The position numbers were made by a program, and so were the translations under genes. A model generated the notes under the pieces. It ran no database searches and was not told the DNA's origin. It saw only the letters and a program-made list of their open reading frames with translations. Source: Clostridia bacterium (lineage in GTDB: Bacteria > Bacillota > Clostridia > Christensenellales > Aristaeellaceae). From it: a stretch of DNA of 64,000 nucleotides. Location: contig JAFYVB010000003.1 in NCBI GenBank assembly GCA_017549335.1, positions 124,001-188,000 on the forward strand. The letters run 5' to 3'. This document shows, one piece after another, positions 7,843 through 17,045 of the stretch (positions are counted from its first letter, which is position 1; every line of letters starts with the position of its first letter).

Positions 7843-9060
7843 TTACTGGATGACGTCGGCAGAGCAGCTCTTGACCAGGTCAACGAGAACCTGCTTGAGC
7901 TGATCGTCGGTGTACTCATTGTACATGCCGGAGAGGATCTGATCGCCCAGCGCTTCGGTGGCAGACCAGTAGCAGCCGGGATACTGACCCTGGGGAACAG
8001 CGAAGTTCAGCTGCTGAGCCAGAGCGGACAGAGCAATGTTGTTCTTCACGGCGTCAGAGGACTGAGCCTTCAGGTTGGAGGGACCCCACTGCAGAGCCTT
8101 TTCTTCGAAACGGGCGATCTGAGCCTTTTCGCTGGACAGGTACAGAGCCAGAGCGTCGCAAGCGGTCAGCTTGGCTTCGTCAGTCTGGGGCTTCACGCCC
8201 AGGAGCTTAAAGCCGCCGAAGCCGCCCAGCTGATAGCCGTCCACGGTGGGCAGCTTGGTGGCAGCGTAGTTTTCACCCAGAGCGGTCTGAGCAGCGTCGG
8301 CATCCCAGGCACCGGAAACAACAGCACCGATGTTGGTGGCGTTGGGAACGGAGGAGCCGTTCACATAAGCGGGGGACTTGGCCATCTTGATCATGCTCTT
8401 GAGAGCGGTGACGGCGGCGGGGTTGGTGTCATAGTCGGTGTTGATGGCGGTGTACTGGCCCTGATCGTTGGTATCGTAGGTCAGGGTGCAGCCGGCGCCG
8501 AAGAAGAAGGAAGCGTTGTACCAACCGGAGTTGATCTGGAAGTACAGGTTCTTGCCGGCGCTTTCGCAGGCAGCCAGAACGGCTTCCAGGGTGGTGGTGT
8601 CGGTCACAACGGACTTGTCATAGTACAGGAAGTAGCCGTTGTCGGAGGTGATGGGGTAAGCATAAACCACTTCGCCAACGGTGGCGGCGGCAACGGCGCC
8701 GGCGTCGTTCTCAGCGGCGACGATGGCGGCGTTTTCAGGCAGCATGTCGATCAGGGCGCCGGCGGCGACCAGACGGGTCAGCTGGTCCTGAGCGAAACCA
8801 AAGATGTCAGCGCCGGCGTCAACGTCGACGATCATCTTGTTGGCGGCATCGCCTTCACCGACGGCTTCAACCAGAGCGGTGATGCCGGCGTACTCGGGAT
8901 GCTCGGTCTTGAACTGCTCGATCAGGGTCTTGGTCAGTTCGACGGCGTTGTCGGCTACCCAAACCTTGATCTCACCGGCATAAGCCGCTTCGGCGCCCGC
9001 AACGCTGCACAGGGACAGCGCCATGATCAGGCACAGAACCATAGAAAGGAACTTCTTCAT
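7843..9060 (-). CDS. Maltodextrin-type extracellular solute-binding protein
   Basis: This 405-residue family 1 binding protein delivers oligosaccharide to the permeases. A signal peptide (MKKFLSMVLCLIMALSLCSVA) is followed by a MalE-type start with EIKVWVADNAVELTK, and DADAAQTAL and FGGFKLLGV segments typical of the fold. The Cys in LSLCS is not in a good lipobox (Leu at -1), so anchoring as a lipoprotein is doubtful; cleavage after AGAEA is more likely. It is the first gene of the operon, with AAGGAGG before the ATG and a structured 120-base leader. Confidence 0.93.
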   Translation of the reverse strand: MKKFLSMVLCLIMALSLCSVAGAEAAYAGEIKVWVADNAVELTKTLIEQFKTEHPEYAGITALVEAVGEGDAANKMIVDVDAGADIFGFAQDQLTRLVAAGALIDMLPENAAIVAAENDAGAVAAATVGEVVYAYPITSDNGYFLYYDKSVVTDTTTLEAVLAACESAGKNLYFQINSGWYNASFFFGAGCTLTYDTNDQGQYTAINTDYDTNPAAVTALKSMIKMAKSPAYVNGSSVPNATNIGAVVSGAWDADAAQTALGENYAATKLPTVDGYQLGGFGGFKLLGVKPQTDEAKLTACDALALYLSSEKAQIARFEEKALQWGPSNLKAQSSDAVKNNIALSALAQQLNFAVPQGQYPGCYWSATEALGDQILSGMYNEYTDDQLKQVLVDLVKSCSADVIQ

Positions 9061-9085
9061 GTGGAAATCCTCCTTATAAAATATG

Positions 9086-9137
9086 TTTAAGCGGCAGAAC
9101 CGCTTAAATACGGTGTGCGGCGGGGAAGCCTCCCCCC
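9086..9137 (-). promoter_or_regulatory. Structured 5' leader of the binding-protein mRNA
   Basis: A perfect 9-bp hairpin TTTAAGCGG-CAGAA-CCGCTTAAA (9086-9108) stands directly upstream of the ribosome binding site. A second hairpin GGGGA/TCCCC lies at about 9122-9136. They sit inside the 5' untranslated region and could stabilise the mRNA or act as a regulator target. No known riboswitch motif was recognised. Confidence 0.55.
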
Positions 9138-9186
9138 ACCTGCGGATGCTGCGGACAGACTGTGCCTCCGCGCCCCACGATCATCA

Positions 9187-9215
9187 ATTTTAGTACATTC
9201 TGCGAAAAAAGTCAA
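9187..9215 (-). promoter_or_regulatory. Promoter of the maltodextrin-type importer operon
   Basis: On the minus strand TTGACT (9210-9215) and TAAAAT (9187-9192) are separated by 17 bases. Transcription would start near 9180, giving a leader of about 120 bases. The AT-rich stretch 9216-9313 holds no gene I can see. Confidence 0.75.
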
Positions 9216-9313
9216 CAAAAAAACAGAGGGTTTTTGTGACGAAATGCGTAAAAATGTGCAATTATACCTATATTTTTCTTAAATTCGGATATAAACACAT
9301 TTTATATTTTCCA

Positions 9314-10825
9314 TTACTCGGAAACCGTGAAAAATACGGCGGCGAAGGGGGGCAGCGTAACGGCTGCGGCAGTCTCTCCGATCACGGCTGAGGCCTTTTC
9401 CTCCGATGCGTCAAGGATGCCTGCAAGGGTGAGTGAAGGCACGTTCAGGGTGTATTCGTACGTCTTGGAAGAGGAAAAGTTCAGCACGGCGTAGCAGGTT
9501 TCGTTCTCCCACGTTTTTTTCATCACGCACAGGTTGCTGTCACTGTACACAAATTCCGTTTTTCCGCGGGCGATGGAAGGCACTTTCAGCTTCAGGTGAT
9601 TGAGCGCCCGGCAGTAATTGAGGATGGAGTTTTCGTCCTTGAGTTGCTCCTCTGCACAGGGGAAATGGTATTCGATCTGCGTTACGCCGGGGGGCTGCTG
9701 CGTCATATCGCCCTCTGACCAGTACATGGCCAGACGTTTGTTGGGATCGTCCCCCGAGCCCACCATGCCGATCTCCTCGCCGTAATAGGTAAACACGGCG
9801 CCGCCGATGAGATTCAAAAGCGTTTCGCCGAATTTTGCTCTTGCGGGGAGGCTGCGCCCCTGCAGGGAGCCCACGGCGCGTCCGGTATCGTGATTGCCGA
9901 TAAAGGGCGCAAGCAGCACGCCGGGCAGCGTTTCATACAGATTTGTCAGATCCTGCACATAGGATTTGGCAGGCGAGCGGCCGCGGGTGGCGCGGGCCAC
10001 GTACCCCTCCGCCTGGGAAGCGGGGAAAAGGAAGAAGCTGTCGATACCGCTTTGGTAGTATTCGGCGATGGTGCCGATGCCGGCCCATACTTCGCCCACC
10101 AGAAAGCTGCCGGGCTTGATCTTTTCGCAGCTTGCTTTCAGTTTGTTGAGAAATTCCACGTTCTTTGTGGTGTTCTTGGCGTAAAAGCTGGTGACCGCGT
10201 CCAGACGGAAGCCGTCTACGCCCACGTCCTCAAGCCAGAAGGCGAGGATCGATTCGATTTCGCTGTACAGTTTTTCGCTGTCCAGATTCAGATCGGGCAT
10301 ATTTCCGCCTGCGAACTGTTCCTCATAGTACCATTTGGCGCCGTTTACCTGCACATGGTTTGCTTCGGGCTGCTGGGTAAAGCAGTAGTATTCCAGATAC
10401 GGGCTGTCATAGGTGCGCTTTTGAATGGAATAAACGGCGTCAAGGAACCAGGGATGGCGCGTGGAGGTGTGATTGACGGGCAGGTCGATGATAATTTTGA
10501 TATCCCGACGGTGGCAGTCTTCCACCAGGGCGCGCATATCCTCCATGGTGCCGTACTGGGGATCAATGGAGCAATAATCGGTCACGTCGTATTTATGATA
10601 GCTGGGGCTGGCCATGACGGGCATGAGCCACAGGCCGTTATAGCCCATATCTTCTATGTAAGGAAGCTTTTCGATCAGGCCTTTCAGATCGCCGATGCCG
10701 TCGCCGTCCGAGTCCTTATAGGAATAAACAAATACCTCGTACCAGTTGCGGTAATTGTCCGCACGGGCGGGAAAAGAAGAAAGCAGCAGCGTGCACAAAA
10801 GCAGCAGGCACAGGAACTTTTTCAC
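9314..10825 (-). CDS. Secreted alpha-amylase, glycoside hydrolase family 13
   Basis: This enzyme of about 503 residues cleaves alpha-glucans outside the cell. The start is the GTG at 10825, which has GGAGG nine bases upstream and begins the signal peptide VKKFLCLLLLCTLLLSSFPA; the ATG at 10885 lies upstream of the promoter. GH13 motifs are IIIDLPVNHT (region I), GFRLDAV with the nucleophile Asp (II), FLVGEVWAG with the acid/base Glu (III) and FIGNHDTGRA (IV). A beta-sandwich C-domain ends the protein. It has its own promoter but lies upstream of the importer on the same strand, so products likely feed that importer. Confidence 0.94.
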   Translation of the reverse strand: MKKFLCLLLLCTLLLSSFPARADNYRNWYEVFVYSYKDSDGDGIGDLKGLIEKLPYIEDMGYNGLWLMPVMASPSYHKYDVTDYCSIDPQYGTMEDMRALVEDCHRRDIKIIIDLPVNHTSTRHPWFLDAVYSIQKRTYDSPYLEYYCFTQQPEANHVQVNGAKWYYEEQFAGGNMPDLNLDSEKLYSEIESILAFWLEDVGVDGFRLDAVTSFYAKNTTKNVEFLNKLKASCEKIKPGSFLVGEVWAGIGTIAEYYQSGIDSFFLFPASQAEGYVARATRGRSPAKSYVQDLTNLYETLPGVLLAPFIGNHDTGRAVGSLQGRSLPARAKFGETLLNLIGGAVFTYYGEEIGMVGSGDDPNKRLAMYWSEGDMTQQPPGVTQIEYHFPCAEEQLKDENSILNYCRALNHLKLKVPSIARGKTEFVYSDSNLCVMKKTWENETCYAVLNFSSSKTYEYTLNVPSLTLAGILDASEEKASAVIGETAAAVTLPPFAAVFFTVSE

Positions 10826-10856
10826 CGGGGAGCACCTCCAAGGATTCATTATGTAA

Positions 10857-10915
10857 AGTATACGATACTGCGCCCGAAAAAGCAAATTGACCGTGAAAAA
10901 CGGCTGTGGTATAAT
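10857..10915. promoter_or_regulatory. Back-to-back promoters of the amylase and DUF4965 genes
   Basis: The minus-strand pair is TTGCTT (10880-10885) and TATACT (10857-10862), spacer 17. The plus-strand pair is TTGACC (10887-10892) and TATAAT (10910-10915), spacer 17. The two -35 boxes are separated by a single base, so the two genes may be controlled together. Confidence 0.8.
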
Positions 10916-10943
10916 GGAAAAAACTGCTGTTTCGGAGGAGAAT

Positions 10944-12923
10944 ATGAAAGTTAAGCTGGCGGCTTATCCGCTTTTGACGATCGATCCTTTTATTTCTGTC
11001 TGGGGCTATACCGAAAAAACCGCTTCCGCAGATACCCGTATGTGGTACGGTCAGGTCAAGCGCATCACGGCGGAAGCTGTGGTGGACGGCGCAATGTATG
11101 CGCTGATGGGCAGAAACCGGGAAGTAAAGCATGCTCTTGTCCGACGGATCGATACAACGCCCACCCAAACTTTGTATGAATTTGAGTGCGGCGGTGTGCT
11201 GATTACCCTTTCTTTCCGCGCGCCGTTTTTGCTTGATGATTTGGATCTGATGAGCACGCCCGTCAACTTTGCGGACGTTTCCGTGCAGTCGCAGGATGAA
11301 ACGTCCCGCGAAGTCACTGTGCGTCTGACCTGGCATGACGATATCTGCCGCGCAGGCGAGCATCCCGTGCCCATGATCGGCAAGGATTACCGGGCGCAGG
11401 AGATGCACATTGCGTGGATGGGCAAAACCCAGCAGAATATGCTGTGCCATTCCGGCGATCATGTGAGTATCGACTGGGGCTATGCTTACATGGCAGCCGA
11501 TGAAGGCGTGCGCTTTGAACGCATCGGCGGGCATTGGGGGCTGACCTTTGAGCGAGCCTGGCAGGCGGATTCAAAAAGGCAGGAGGCGCATATCCTGCTG
11601 GGATATGATCAGGTAGCGGATATCCAGTATTTTGACTTCACGGCGAAAGCCTATTATGCCCGAAACGGCAAGACCATTGTGCAGGCGATGCACGAAATGT
11701 ACCGCAGCCGCGAAAGCATTTACCAAAGGCTGGATGCGCTGGATGAGCAGCTGCTGAAGGATGCTTATAACACCGGAGGCGAAAGCTATGCCGCGCTGGT
11801 GGTTGCTTCCTACCGTCAGAGCATCTGCGCCCATAAGCTGATCGCCGATCGGGAAGGAAACGCCGTTTTCCTCTCCAAAGAGAACGACTCCAACGGCTGC
11901 ATCGGTACGGCGGACGTGAGCTATCCCTCCATGCCGCTGTATCTTCTGTATGCCCCCGAACTGGTGCGGGGACTGTGCCGCGGCATTCTCAAGTTTGCCA
12001 ATATGCCCGCGTGGAAGTACGATTACGCGCCCCACGATATCGGGCGTTATCCCCATGCCACAGGACAGGTATACGGCCTTGCCTCCCATGCTTACGACAT
12101 GGGTGTGTGCGATAAGGTGCATCAGGCCGAGTGCTATCCGCTCCTGTATCTGGATGAGGGTGAGGAAAATATGTACGATCACTACCGCCAGATGCCCGTG
12201 GAGGAATGCGGCAATATGATCCTCATGCTGGCAGCCGCCGCCAAAGCGGACGGCGATCTTTCCCTTGTTCGGGAGTATCTGCCCACGCTGAAAAAGTGGG
12301 TTAAGTACCTTGAAACCTACGGCGAAGATCCCGGCGAACAGCTGTGTACCGATGACTTCGCGGGGCATCTGGCGCATAATGTGAACCTGGCTTTCAAGGC
12401 GGTGTACGGTCTGGCGGGCTATGCGTATCTTATGGAGAAGCTGGGCGACAGCGCGGAGGCCGAAAAATACTATGCCGAAAGCCGCCGGATGGCTTTGGCG
12501 GTATACGAAAAGGCAAAAACCGAGGACGGCACGGCGCTGACGCTGGACGGCAAGGGCTGGAGCCTGAAATACAACGCGGTATGGGACGTATTGTTTGAAC
12601 TGAATTTCCTGCCCGAAGAATTCTTCCGCAAGGAGCGGGAAACCTACCTGAAAAAGACCAATACCTACGGCGTTCCCCTGGATTCCAGAGCCGATTATAC
12701 CAAGTCCGACTGGATCCTCTGGTGCGCAGCCATGAGCGATGAAGCGGGCACGGTGGAAGCCTATTCCGCGCCCATCGCCCGTTACATGGCGGAGACCTCC
12801 ACCCGCGTCCCCTTCGGCGACTGGTACGATACCAAAACAGGCCGCATTGAGCATTTCATGGGCCGCAGCGTGCAGGGCGGCATCTTCATGCCCTTGCTTC
12901 GCGAAAAATGGCTGAAAAAATAA
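10944..12923 (+). CDS. Glutaminase-like DUF5127/DUF4965/DUF1793 protein
   Basis: This 659-residue protein has the three-part layout annotated as glutaminase A in fungi: an N-terminal beta domain (MKVKLAAYPLLTIDPFISVW), a middle DUF4965 part (NGCIGTADVSYPSMPLYLLY) and an alpha-helical DUF1793 part (PMPVEECGNMILMLAAAAKA-like, here QMPVEECGNMILM). The start is the ATG at 10944 with GGAGGAG before it; upstream in-frame starts lie inside the promoter. No signal peptide is present. In gut bacteria these proteins usually sit in carbohydrate clusters and have a six-hairpin glycosidase-like fold, so glutaminase activity should not be assumed. Confidence 0.85.
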   Translation: MKVKLAAYPLLTIDPFISVWGYTEKTASADTRMWYGQVKRITAEAVVDGAMYALMGRNREVKHALVRRIDTTPTQTLYEFECGGVLITLSFRAPFLLDDLDLMSTPVNFADVSVQSQDETSREVTVRLTWHDDICRAGEHPVPMIGKDYRAQEMHIAWMGKTQQNMLCHSGDHVSIDWGYAYMAADEGVRFERIGGHWGLTFERAWQADSKRQEAHILLGYDQVADIQYFDFTAKAYYARNGKTIVQAMHEMYRSRESIYQRLDALDEQLLKDAYNTGGESYAALVVASYRQSICAHKLIADREGNAVFLSKENDSNGCIGTADVSYPSMPLYLLYAPELVRGLCRGILKFANMPAWKYDYAPHDIGRYPHATGQVYGLASHAYDMGVCDKVHQAECYPLLYLDEGEENMYDHYRQMPVEECGNMILMLAAAAKADGDLSLVREYLPTLKKWVKYLETYGEDPGEQLCTDDFAGHLAHNVNLAFKAVYGLAGYAYLMEKLGDSAEAEKYYAESRRMALAVYEKAKTEDGTALTLDGKGWSLKYNAVWDVLFELNFLPEEFFRKERETYLKKTNTYGVPLDSRADYTKSDWILWCAAMSDEAGTVEAYSAPIARYMAETSTRVPFGDWYDTKTGRIEHFMGRSVQGGIFMPLLREKWLKK

Positions 12924-12978
12924 CCCTTTGCATGAAAACGGCGTACTTGCTCGTTGAATATGTAAAGGGGTGATACGG

Positions 12979-14208
12979 ATGAAAAGGATTGTTTGCGTTT
13001 GTTTGCTGCTGATGTGTCTGCTGCTGGGCGCGGGGGCGGAGGAAGAACTGGTCGGCGTATGGGGCTTTTCGGGCGGCGCGGAGGTGCACGGCGACGGGTT
13101 TAAGCTGTATGCCGATGGTAACGGCGAATGGCTGGAGGCACTCAGTTACGATTATTTTCCGCTGACCCGGTTTGTTCGTACGGATGAAAAGTTTACATGG
13201 AAAACCGTGCGGGAAGAGGGAAAACAGTACCTGATCGAAAATTATCCCGACGGTCGTGAACGTAAGTGGGAGATCCAGCGCTTTGATGCCAGCGGAGAAA
13301 TCCATATTCCCGAAGGGGAGAGCGGCGGATTTTATCTGCCGGTTAAAATAGGCGACCTTGTTTTGGCTAATCATCCCATGGATACGATCGTCATGCTGCA
13401 CGCGGAAAAGGGAAAGTTTTCAAAGAACAAAAGATACGACGTCTATCAAGGGCCGGGCGCAGAATACGGGCGTTCCGGTGGCGGCAAGGGCGTGGTATCC
13501 ACCAATGGAGCGATCAACTGTTACGGCACGCACAACGGCTGGCTTTTGATCGAATATGAGATCAGCAAAAACAAACACCGCTACGGATGGATCAGCCTGA
13601 ATGCGCTGCCTTCCTCGCAGGCGAATGCTTACGACAGGCTCAACTTTTCCAAGGATAAGATGAGTATGCACATCTGCGGCGTGCTGACACAGGATGCGGT
13701 GCTCACGGACGATCCTTTTTACAGCAAAAATGCCGTAAAACAGCTCCCCGCAGGCACCAGTGTATTTATGCTGATGCGGGACAAGGATTTTCTGCTGGTC
13801 GAAGGCTTTCTTGGCAAGGAACGGTTTATGGGCTTTGTTCCTGCCGCTGCGGTGGATATGAAATACGGCTATGCGGAAAAGGCGGTTTTTTCCATTGATG
13901 AGGCCAAAACCTATGCCGAAGCGGATATTTATGCGGCGATGGAAGCTGTAAAGGATGCGGTGTACGAGCATTTCAGCGGCACGGGGCTTTTGTCTGTCAG
14001 CTATATTGAAAAAGAAAGCACAGATCCTACGGCCTGGTGGCAGCCTGAGGAGGAAAACCGCGAGGGCGTCAAGCTGTTTGCCGATCTGAGCAGCATGAAT
14101 CTCTATGAATTTGAGATCGCCGCTTACGGAATAGCAAGGGAGTATCGCTTCATTCTTTACCGTGAAAAGGGCGGCGAATGGCAGGTCGGCAACTGGGGAT
14201 ATGAATAA
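12979..14208 (+). CDS. Secreted protein with SH3-like domain, function unknown
   Basis: The protein has about 409 residues and begins at the ATG at 12979 (AAGGGG eight bases upstream) with the signal peptide MKRIVCVCLLLMCLLLGAGA. The N-terminal part (about 25-120) resembles lipocalin-like small beta domains. Residues about 150-205 contain YDVYQGPGAEYGRSG and GWLLIEYEI, the pattern of a bacterial SH3-like domain that may bind the cell wall. The rest is unassigned. It follows the DUF4965 gene by 55 bases and shares its terminator. Confidence 0.75.
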   Translation: MKRIVCVCLLLMCLLLGAGAEEELVGVWGFSGGAEVHGDGFKLYADGNGEWLEALSYDYFPLTRFVRTDEKFTWKTVREEGKQYLIENYPDGRERKWEIQRFDASGEIHIPEGESGGFYLPVKIGDLVLANHPMDTIVMLHAEKGKFSKNKRYDVYQGPGAEYGRSGGGKGVVSTNGAINCYGTHNGWLLIEYEISKNKHRYGWISLNALPSSQANAYDRLNFSKDKMSMHICGVLTQDAVLTDDPFYSKNAVKQLPAGTSVFMLMRDKDFLLVEGFLGKERFMGFVPAAAVDMKYGYAEKAVFSIDEAKTYAEADIYAAMEAVKDAVYEHFSGTGLLSVSYIEKESTDPTAWWQPEEENREGVKLFADLSSMNLYEFEIAAYGIAREYRFILYREKGGEWQVGNWGYE

Positions 14209-14234
14209 GACAATGCCCGATATTCAGTCAAAAA

Positions 14235-14265
14235 CCGCCGTCTCCCGAAAGAGACGGCGGTTTTT
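14235..14265. terminator. Strong terminator between convergent genes
   Basis: A perfect 10-bp stem CCGCCGTCTC/GAGACGGCGG is followed by TTTTT and preceded by AAAA. It serves the secreted protein gene and the HTH gene opposite. Confidence 0.9.
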
Positions 14266-14280
14266 ATGCTATGGGCGGGG

Positions 14281-14814
14281 TCAATGGGATTTTTTGAAGA
14301 GGTTTCTTTTCCACAGGGAAAACTTATCCAGTTTTCCGGCAGAATGGAGGAAATAGATAACCAGACAGCTGAGGGCAAAGCCGATGCTGAAGGATACGAT
14401 AAGTTCGCAAATTTCGGGAGCAACGATGCCGTAAAGAAAGCCGCCTTTGTTCTCTGCACGGAAAAGCAGCGCACAAATGAGCATGAGACAAGTGGAAAAG
14501 GCCGTCGTTGTGCGCAGCCTTTTATTTCGCCGGTTGGTTTCTTCGGCGGCATATACCGCCACTTTTTTCAAAGTGTCCTTGGTTTCGTTTGTCATGTTCT
14601 CGCTTTTCCTTTCTCCGTCAATGATCTCGCGAATGTCGGTATCGTAGAAATCCGCAAGGTCGATGAGCGTATGCACGTCCGGCAGATTGCTGCCTGTTTC
14701 CCAGCGGGATACTGTGCGGGAGGAGACAAAAAACTTTTCTGCCAGCTGCTCCTGCGTCAGCCCTTTCTCCTTGCGCAGGCGTTTGAGAAATTCGCCTGTC
14801 TTTTGTTCATTCAT
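14281..14814 (-). CDS. Cro/CI-type HTH regulator with membrane tail
   Basis: The first 65 residues form an XRE helix-turn-helix (LRKEKGLTQEQLAEKF, then VSSRTVSRWETGSNLPD). Two hydrophobic segments follow (about 103-120 and 133-160), so the 177-residue protein is probably anchored in the membrane. GGAGG stands eight bases before the ATG. It may sense an envelope signal, but its target is unknown. A gene of the same architecture occurs at 17046. Confidence 0.82.
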   Translation of the reverse strand: MNEQKTGEFLKRLRKEKGLTQEQLAEKFFVSSRTVSRWETGSNLPDVHTLIDLADFYDTDIREIIDGERKSENMTNETKDTLKKVAVYAAEETNRRNKRLRTTTAFSTCLMLICALLFRAENKGGFLYGIVAPEICELIVSFSIGFALSCLVIYFLHSAGKLDKFSLWKRNLFKKSH

Positions 14815-14920
14815 TCCGAATGCCTCCTTTCGCGGTCATCTTATCCCAAATCCCCGCCCAAATCCACGACACAAAGCGAGAAATGCCGCAATTTCGGGGG
14901 ACACGGTGTGTCCGGTACGA

Positions 14921-15655
14921 TTACAGGGGAATGGATTCTTCATCCCGGCAGATCTGCCACAGCTTTCCGTCCCGGATTTTATAGGCCTCGCCAAAGAGCG
15001 TGGCTTTCCCGTCGTCAAGCAGGATGTAGCTGCCATCGTTGAGCGCAATGAGCTCGTGTACAAAGCTGTCCGGATAGGTGATATCCTCCATCAACCGCAG
15101 ACCGTCCAGCATATCTTCCTTAAGGCTTTGATAATGGGGGAAGAGGTTCAACTCGGTCAGTCCGAGCCCGGGGATCCACCGCTCGTACGCGGGGTCGATG
15201 GCTTCGCCGTCAAGCTCCGGTCCGGCATAAACGATGCCGGCGCAGTTGATGGCTCCTGCGCTCCATGTGACGATGATTCCGCGGAAAGTCTCCAGCCGCT
15301 CTTTCAGGTGGATTTTCTTCATGAACGCATTCTGCGAGGGCACATGACCGCCCGCCAGCACGAGAACGTCGGTATCGCTTAGCTGCTCTGCGGCGTTCGG
15401 ATTGCGGTCGTCGCAGCTGACAATGCCCGAAATGCTCAGCCCGCTCATGGGGAAGGCTTCCTTCAGGCAGGCGCAGATCGCGTCGTTTTTGGCATGATTA
15501 TCCGGGTCACCGCAAACTATGAACACCTTTGCGTTTTGAATCCAGATGGATTTAAGCGTATCAAGCAGGCAGTTGCGGTTGGCAAGCGGCGCGGGCACGC
15601 GAACGCCGTTCACCTTTTCAATGCCGCCCAGCCAGCTGGTCAGTAAAATTTTCAT
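14921..15655 (-). CDS. Peptidase E-like serine peptidase (family S51)
   Basis: This cytoplasmic protein of about 244 residues has the S51 nucleophile elbow VTWSAGAINC and a downstream ELNLFPHY that supplies the His of the family's Ser-His-Glu triad. Members hydrolyse Asp-X dipeptides or process cyanophycin-derived peptides. The start is the ATG at 15655 with GGAG eight bases before it; the GTG three codons upstream lies in the ribosome binding site. It is the last gene of a methyltransferase-deaminase-peptidase operon. A short palindrome GGACAC-ACC-GTGTCC (14898-14912) lies after it. Confidence 0.82.
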   Translation of the reverse strand: MKILLTSWLGGIEKVNGVRVPAPLANRNCLLDTLKSIWIQNAKVFIVCGDPDNHAKNDAICACLKEAFPMSGLSISGIVSCDDRNPNAAEQLSDTDVLVLAGGHVPSQNAFMKKIHLKERLETFRGIIVTWSAGAINCAGIVYAGPELDGEAIDPAYERWIPGLGLTELNLFPHYQSLKEDMLDGLRLMEDITYPDSFVHELIALNDGSYILLDDGKATLFGEAYKIRDGKLWQICRDEESIPL

Positions 15656-15721
15656 AAGAATCACTCCGTTATTGCTTTTTCTATATTGACAATTCGTCTT
15701 CGAAAGATTGCACGCCGCTTT

Positions 15722-16132
15722 TCAGCAAGTTACCGGCTCCCATGCAAAGGGAAGCAGGTCGCGTGCTTTCACTTTGATCAAATTTCCGTTTTCGTCGTTG
15801 ACGATCACTTTGATATCGGGGCAGTATTCAAAGAGCATCTGCCTGCAGTTGCCGCAGGGCGGGAGAACGCAGTTATGCGCCTTTTCATGCACGGCAACGA
15901 TGGTATCAAAATCCCGCTCGCCCTTGGAGATCGCCATGCCCACGGTGATATATTCGGCACAGGAACCGTGAATGCCGTCGCAGTTCACGCCCTGATAGAC
16001 GTGCCCGTTTTTGCAAAGCAGGGCGCAGCCCACGGTGTGATTGTACACGCCGTCGTCAAAGTTCTCTGCCAGCACCTGCAAGCCCAGCTTGATCAGTTCT
16101 TTATCTTTTTCCGTGAGGGGATAGCGTTCCAT
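15722..16132 (-). CDS. cdd: Cytidine deaminase-like protein
   Basis: The 136-residue protein has the zinc signature of the cytidine deaminase superfamily: HGSCAEYITVG (Cys ligand and catalytic Glu) and PPCGNCRQML (two Cys ligands). It would deaminate cytidine or deoxycytidine in pyrimidine salvage. The N-terminus and spacing also resemble blasticidin-S-deaminase-like members, so the exact substrate is open. GGAGGTAAC precedes the start. Confidence 0.88.
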   Translation of the reverse strand: MERYPLTEKDKELIKLGLQVLAENFDDGVYNHTVGCALLCKNGHVYQGVNCDGIHGSCAEYITVGMAISKGERDFDTIVAVHEKAHNCVLPPCGNCRQMLFEYCPDIKVIVNDENGNLIKVKARDLLPFAWEPVTC

Positions 16133-16159
16133 TTGTTACCTCCAAGGAGCCTGTGAGGC

Positions 16160-16918
16160 TTATTTTTGCGCCGCCAGCAAGAAACGGTGGATGCTGCCGT
16201 CAACGGAGCCCTGTGTTTCGAGAATATTCTGAGCGCTCAGGAGACGATCCAGATGCGTGTCCACGGAGAAGTCCGGGAATTCCCATTGGATGATCCGCGC
16301 AAACCATACCAGAGCGCCCACGTCAAAGAACCGGATGGGGCGGAAAGCTTCTTCGCTCTGCAAAATGGCAAAGCCCGCATTCTCAAATTTTTCGGTTGCT
16401 ATATTTAAATATTGGCCGGGAAAGGGGCTTTCGGTGACGCCGCAAAGAAGCTCCGCCAGCTCCCGATCGTTCTCTGCGCCCACCTGCTGGGTGATAAACA
16501 CCCCGCCGGGCTTTAAAACACGGTAGATCTCTTCTGCGTTGAAGTCGCCGTGGCGGTTGATCACCAGATCAAAACAACCGTCGTCAAAGGGCATTTTCCC
16601 TTTTCCGTCGCCGGGGCGGAAATCAATGCCCAAGGGCAGCAGCGTTTCTTGGCAAAGAGCCACATTGGGCGGGAAATTTTCCATGGCCGCTGTGTTTTCA
16701 TGGGGATGGTTCAGCGACAGCAGAAACTCTCCTCCGCCGGTGTCGATATCCAGAATCTTCATGTCCGGGGTCAGGTGCTTTTCAATTACAGCCCGGTAAT
16801 CCCAGGGCAGATCATCCTGCTCGGTATAGCGCCCGTGGATGTGGGAAAAATCCCACCCGTGAATGTGGGCAATTTCCTCTTCGGCTTTCCAGCTTTGGAT
16901 CCATTCGTTTGCGTTCAT
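16160..16918 (-). CDS. Class I SAM-dependent methyltransferase
   Basis: The protein has about 252 residues and a class I fold: motif I ILDIDTGGGEFLLSL, a later acidic loop FRPGDGKGKMPFDDG, motif IV CFDLVINRH and YRVLKPGGVFITQQ. It most resembles the UbiE/MerR-associated small-molecule methyltransferases; the substrate cannot be told. The start is the ATG at 16918, eight bases after GGAG. It is the first gene of a three-gene operon driven from the divergent promoter region. Confidence 0.85.
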   Translation of the reverse strand: MNANEWIQSWKAEEEIAHIHGWDFSHIHGRYTEQDDLPWDYRAVIEKHLTPDMKILDIDTGGGEFLLSLNHPHENTAAMENFPPNVALCQETLLPLGIDFRPGDGKGKMPFDDGCFDLVINRHGDFNAEEIYRVLKPGGVFITQQVGAENDRELAELLCGVTESPFPGQYLNIATEKFENAGFAILQSEEAFRPIRFFDVGALVWFARIIQWEFPDFSVDTHLDRLLSAQNILETQGSVDGSIHRFLLAAQK

Positions 16919-16938
16919 TGCAGTCACTCCCTGATTTC

Positions 16939-17011
16939 AGTGTAGCGTTATTCACCATGATTGTCAACTGATTCCGGTTATCTTGCATTTCGCATATTCC
17001 TGCGCTATAAT
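16939..17011. promoter_or_regulatory. Divergent promoters, methyltransferase operon and HTH operon
   Basis: On the minus strand TTGACA (16962-16967) and TACACT (16939-16944) are 17 bases apart. On the plus strand TTGCAT (16983-16988) and TATAAT (17006-17011) are 17 bases apart. Confidence 0.75.
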
Positions 17012-17045
17012 CGCAGCAAGAGCAATTTATGAAAGAGCGATGCTT

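Noticed and set aside
9061..9180. The binding-protein leader considered as a riboswitch
   Set aside because: It has hairpins but none of the conserved motifs of riboswitch classes I can recognise.
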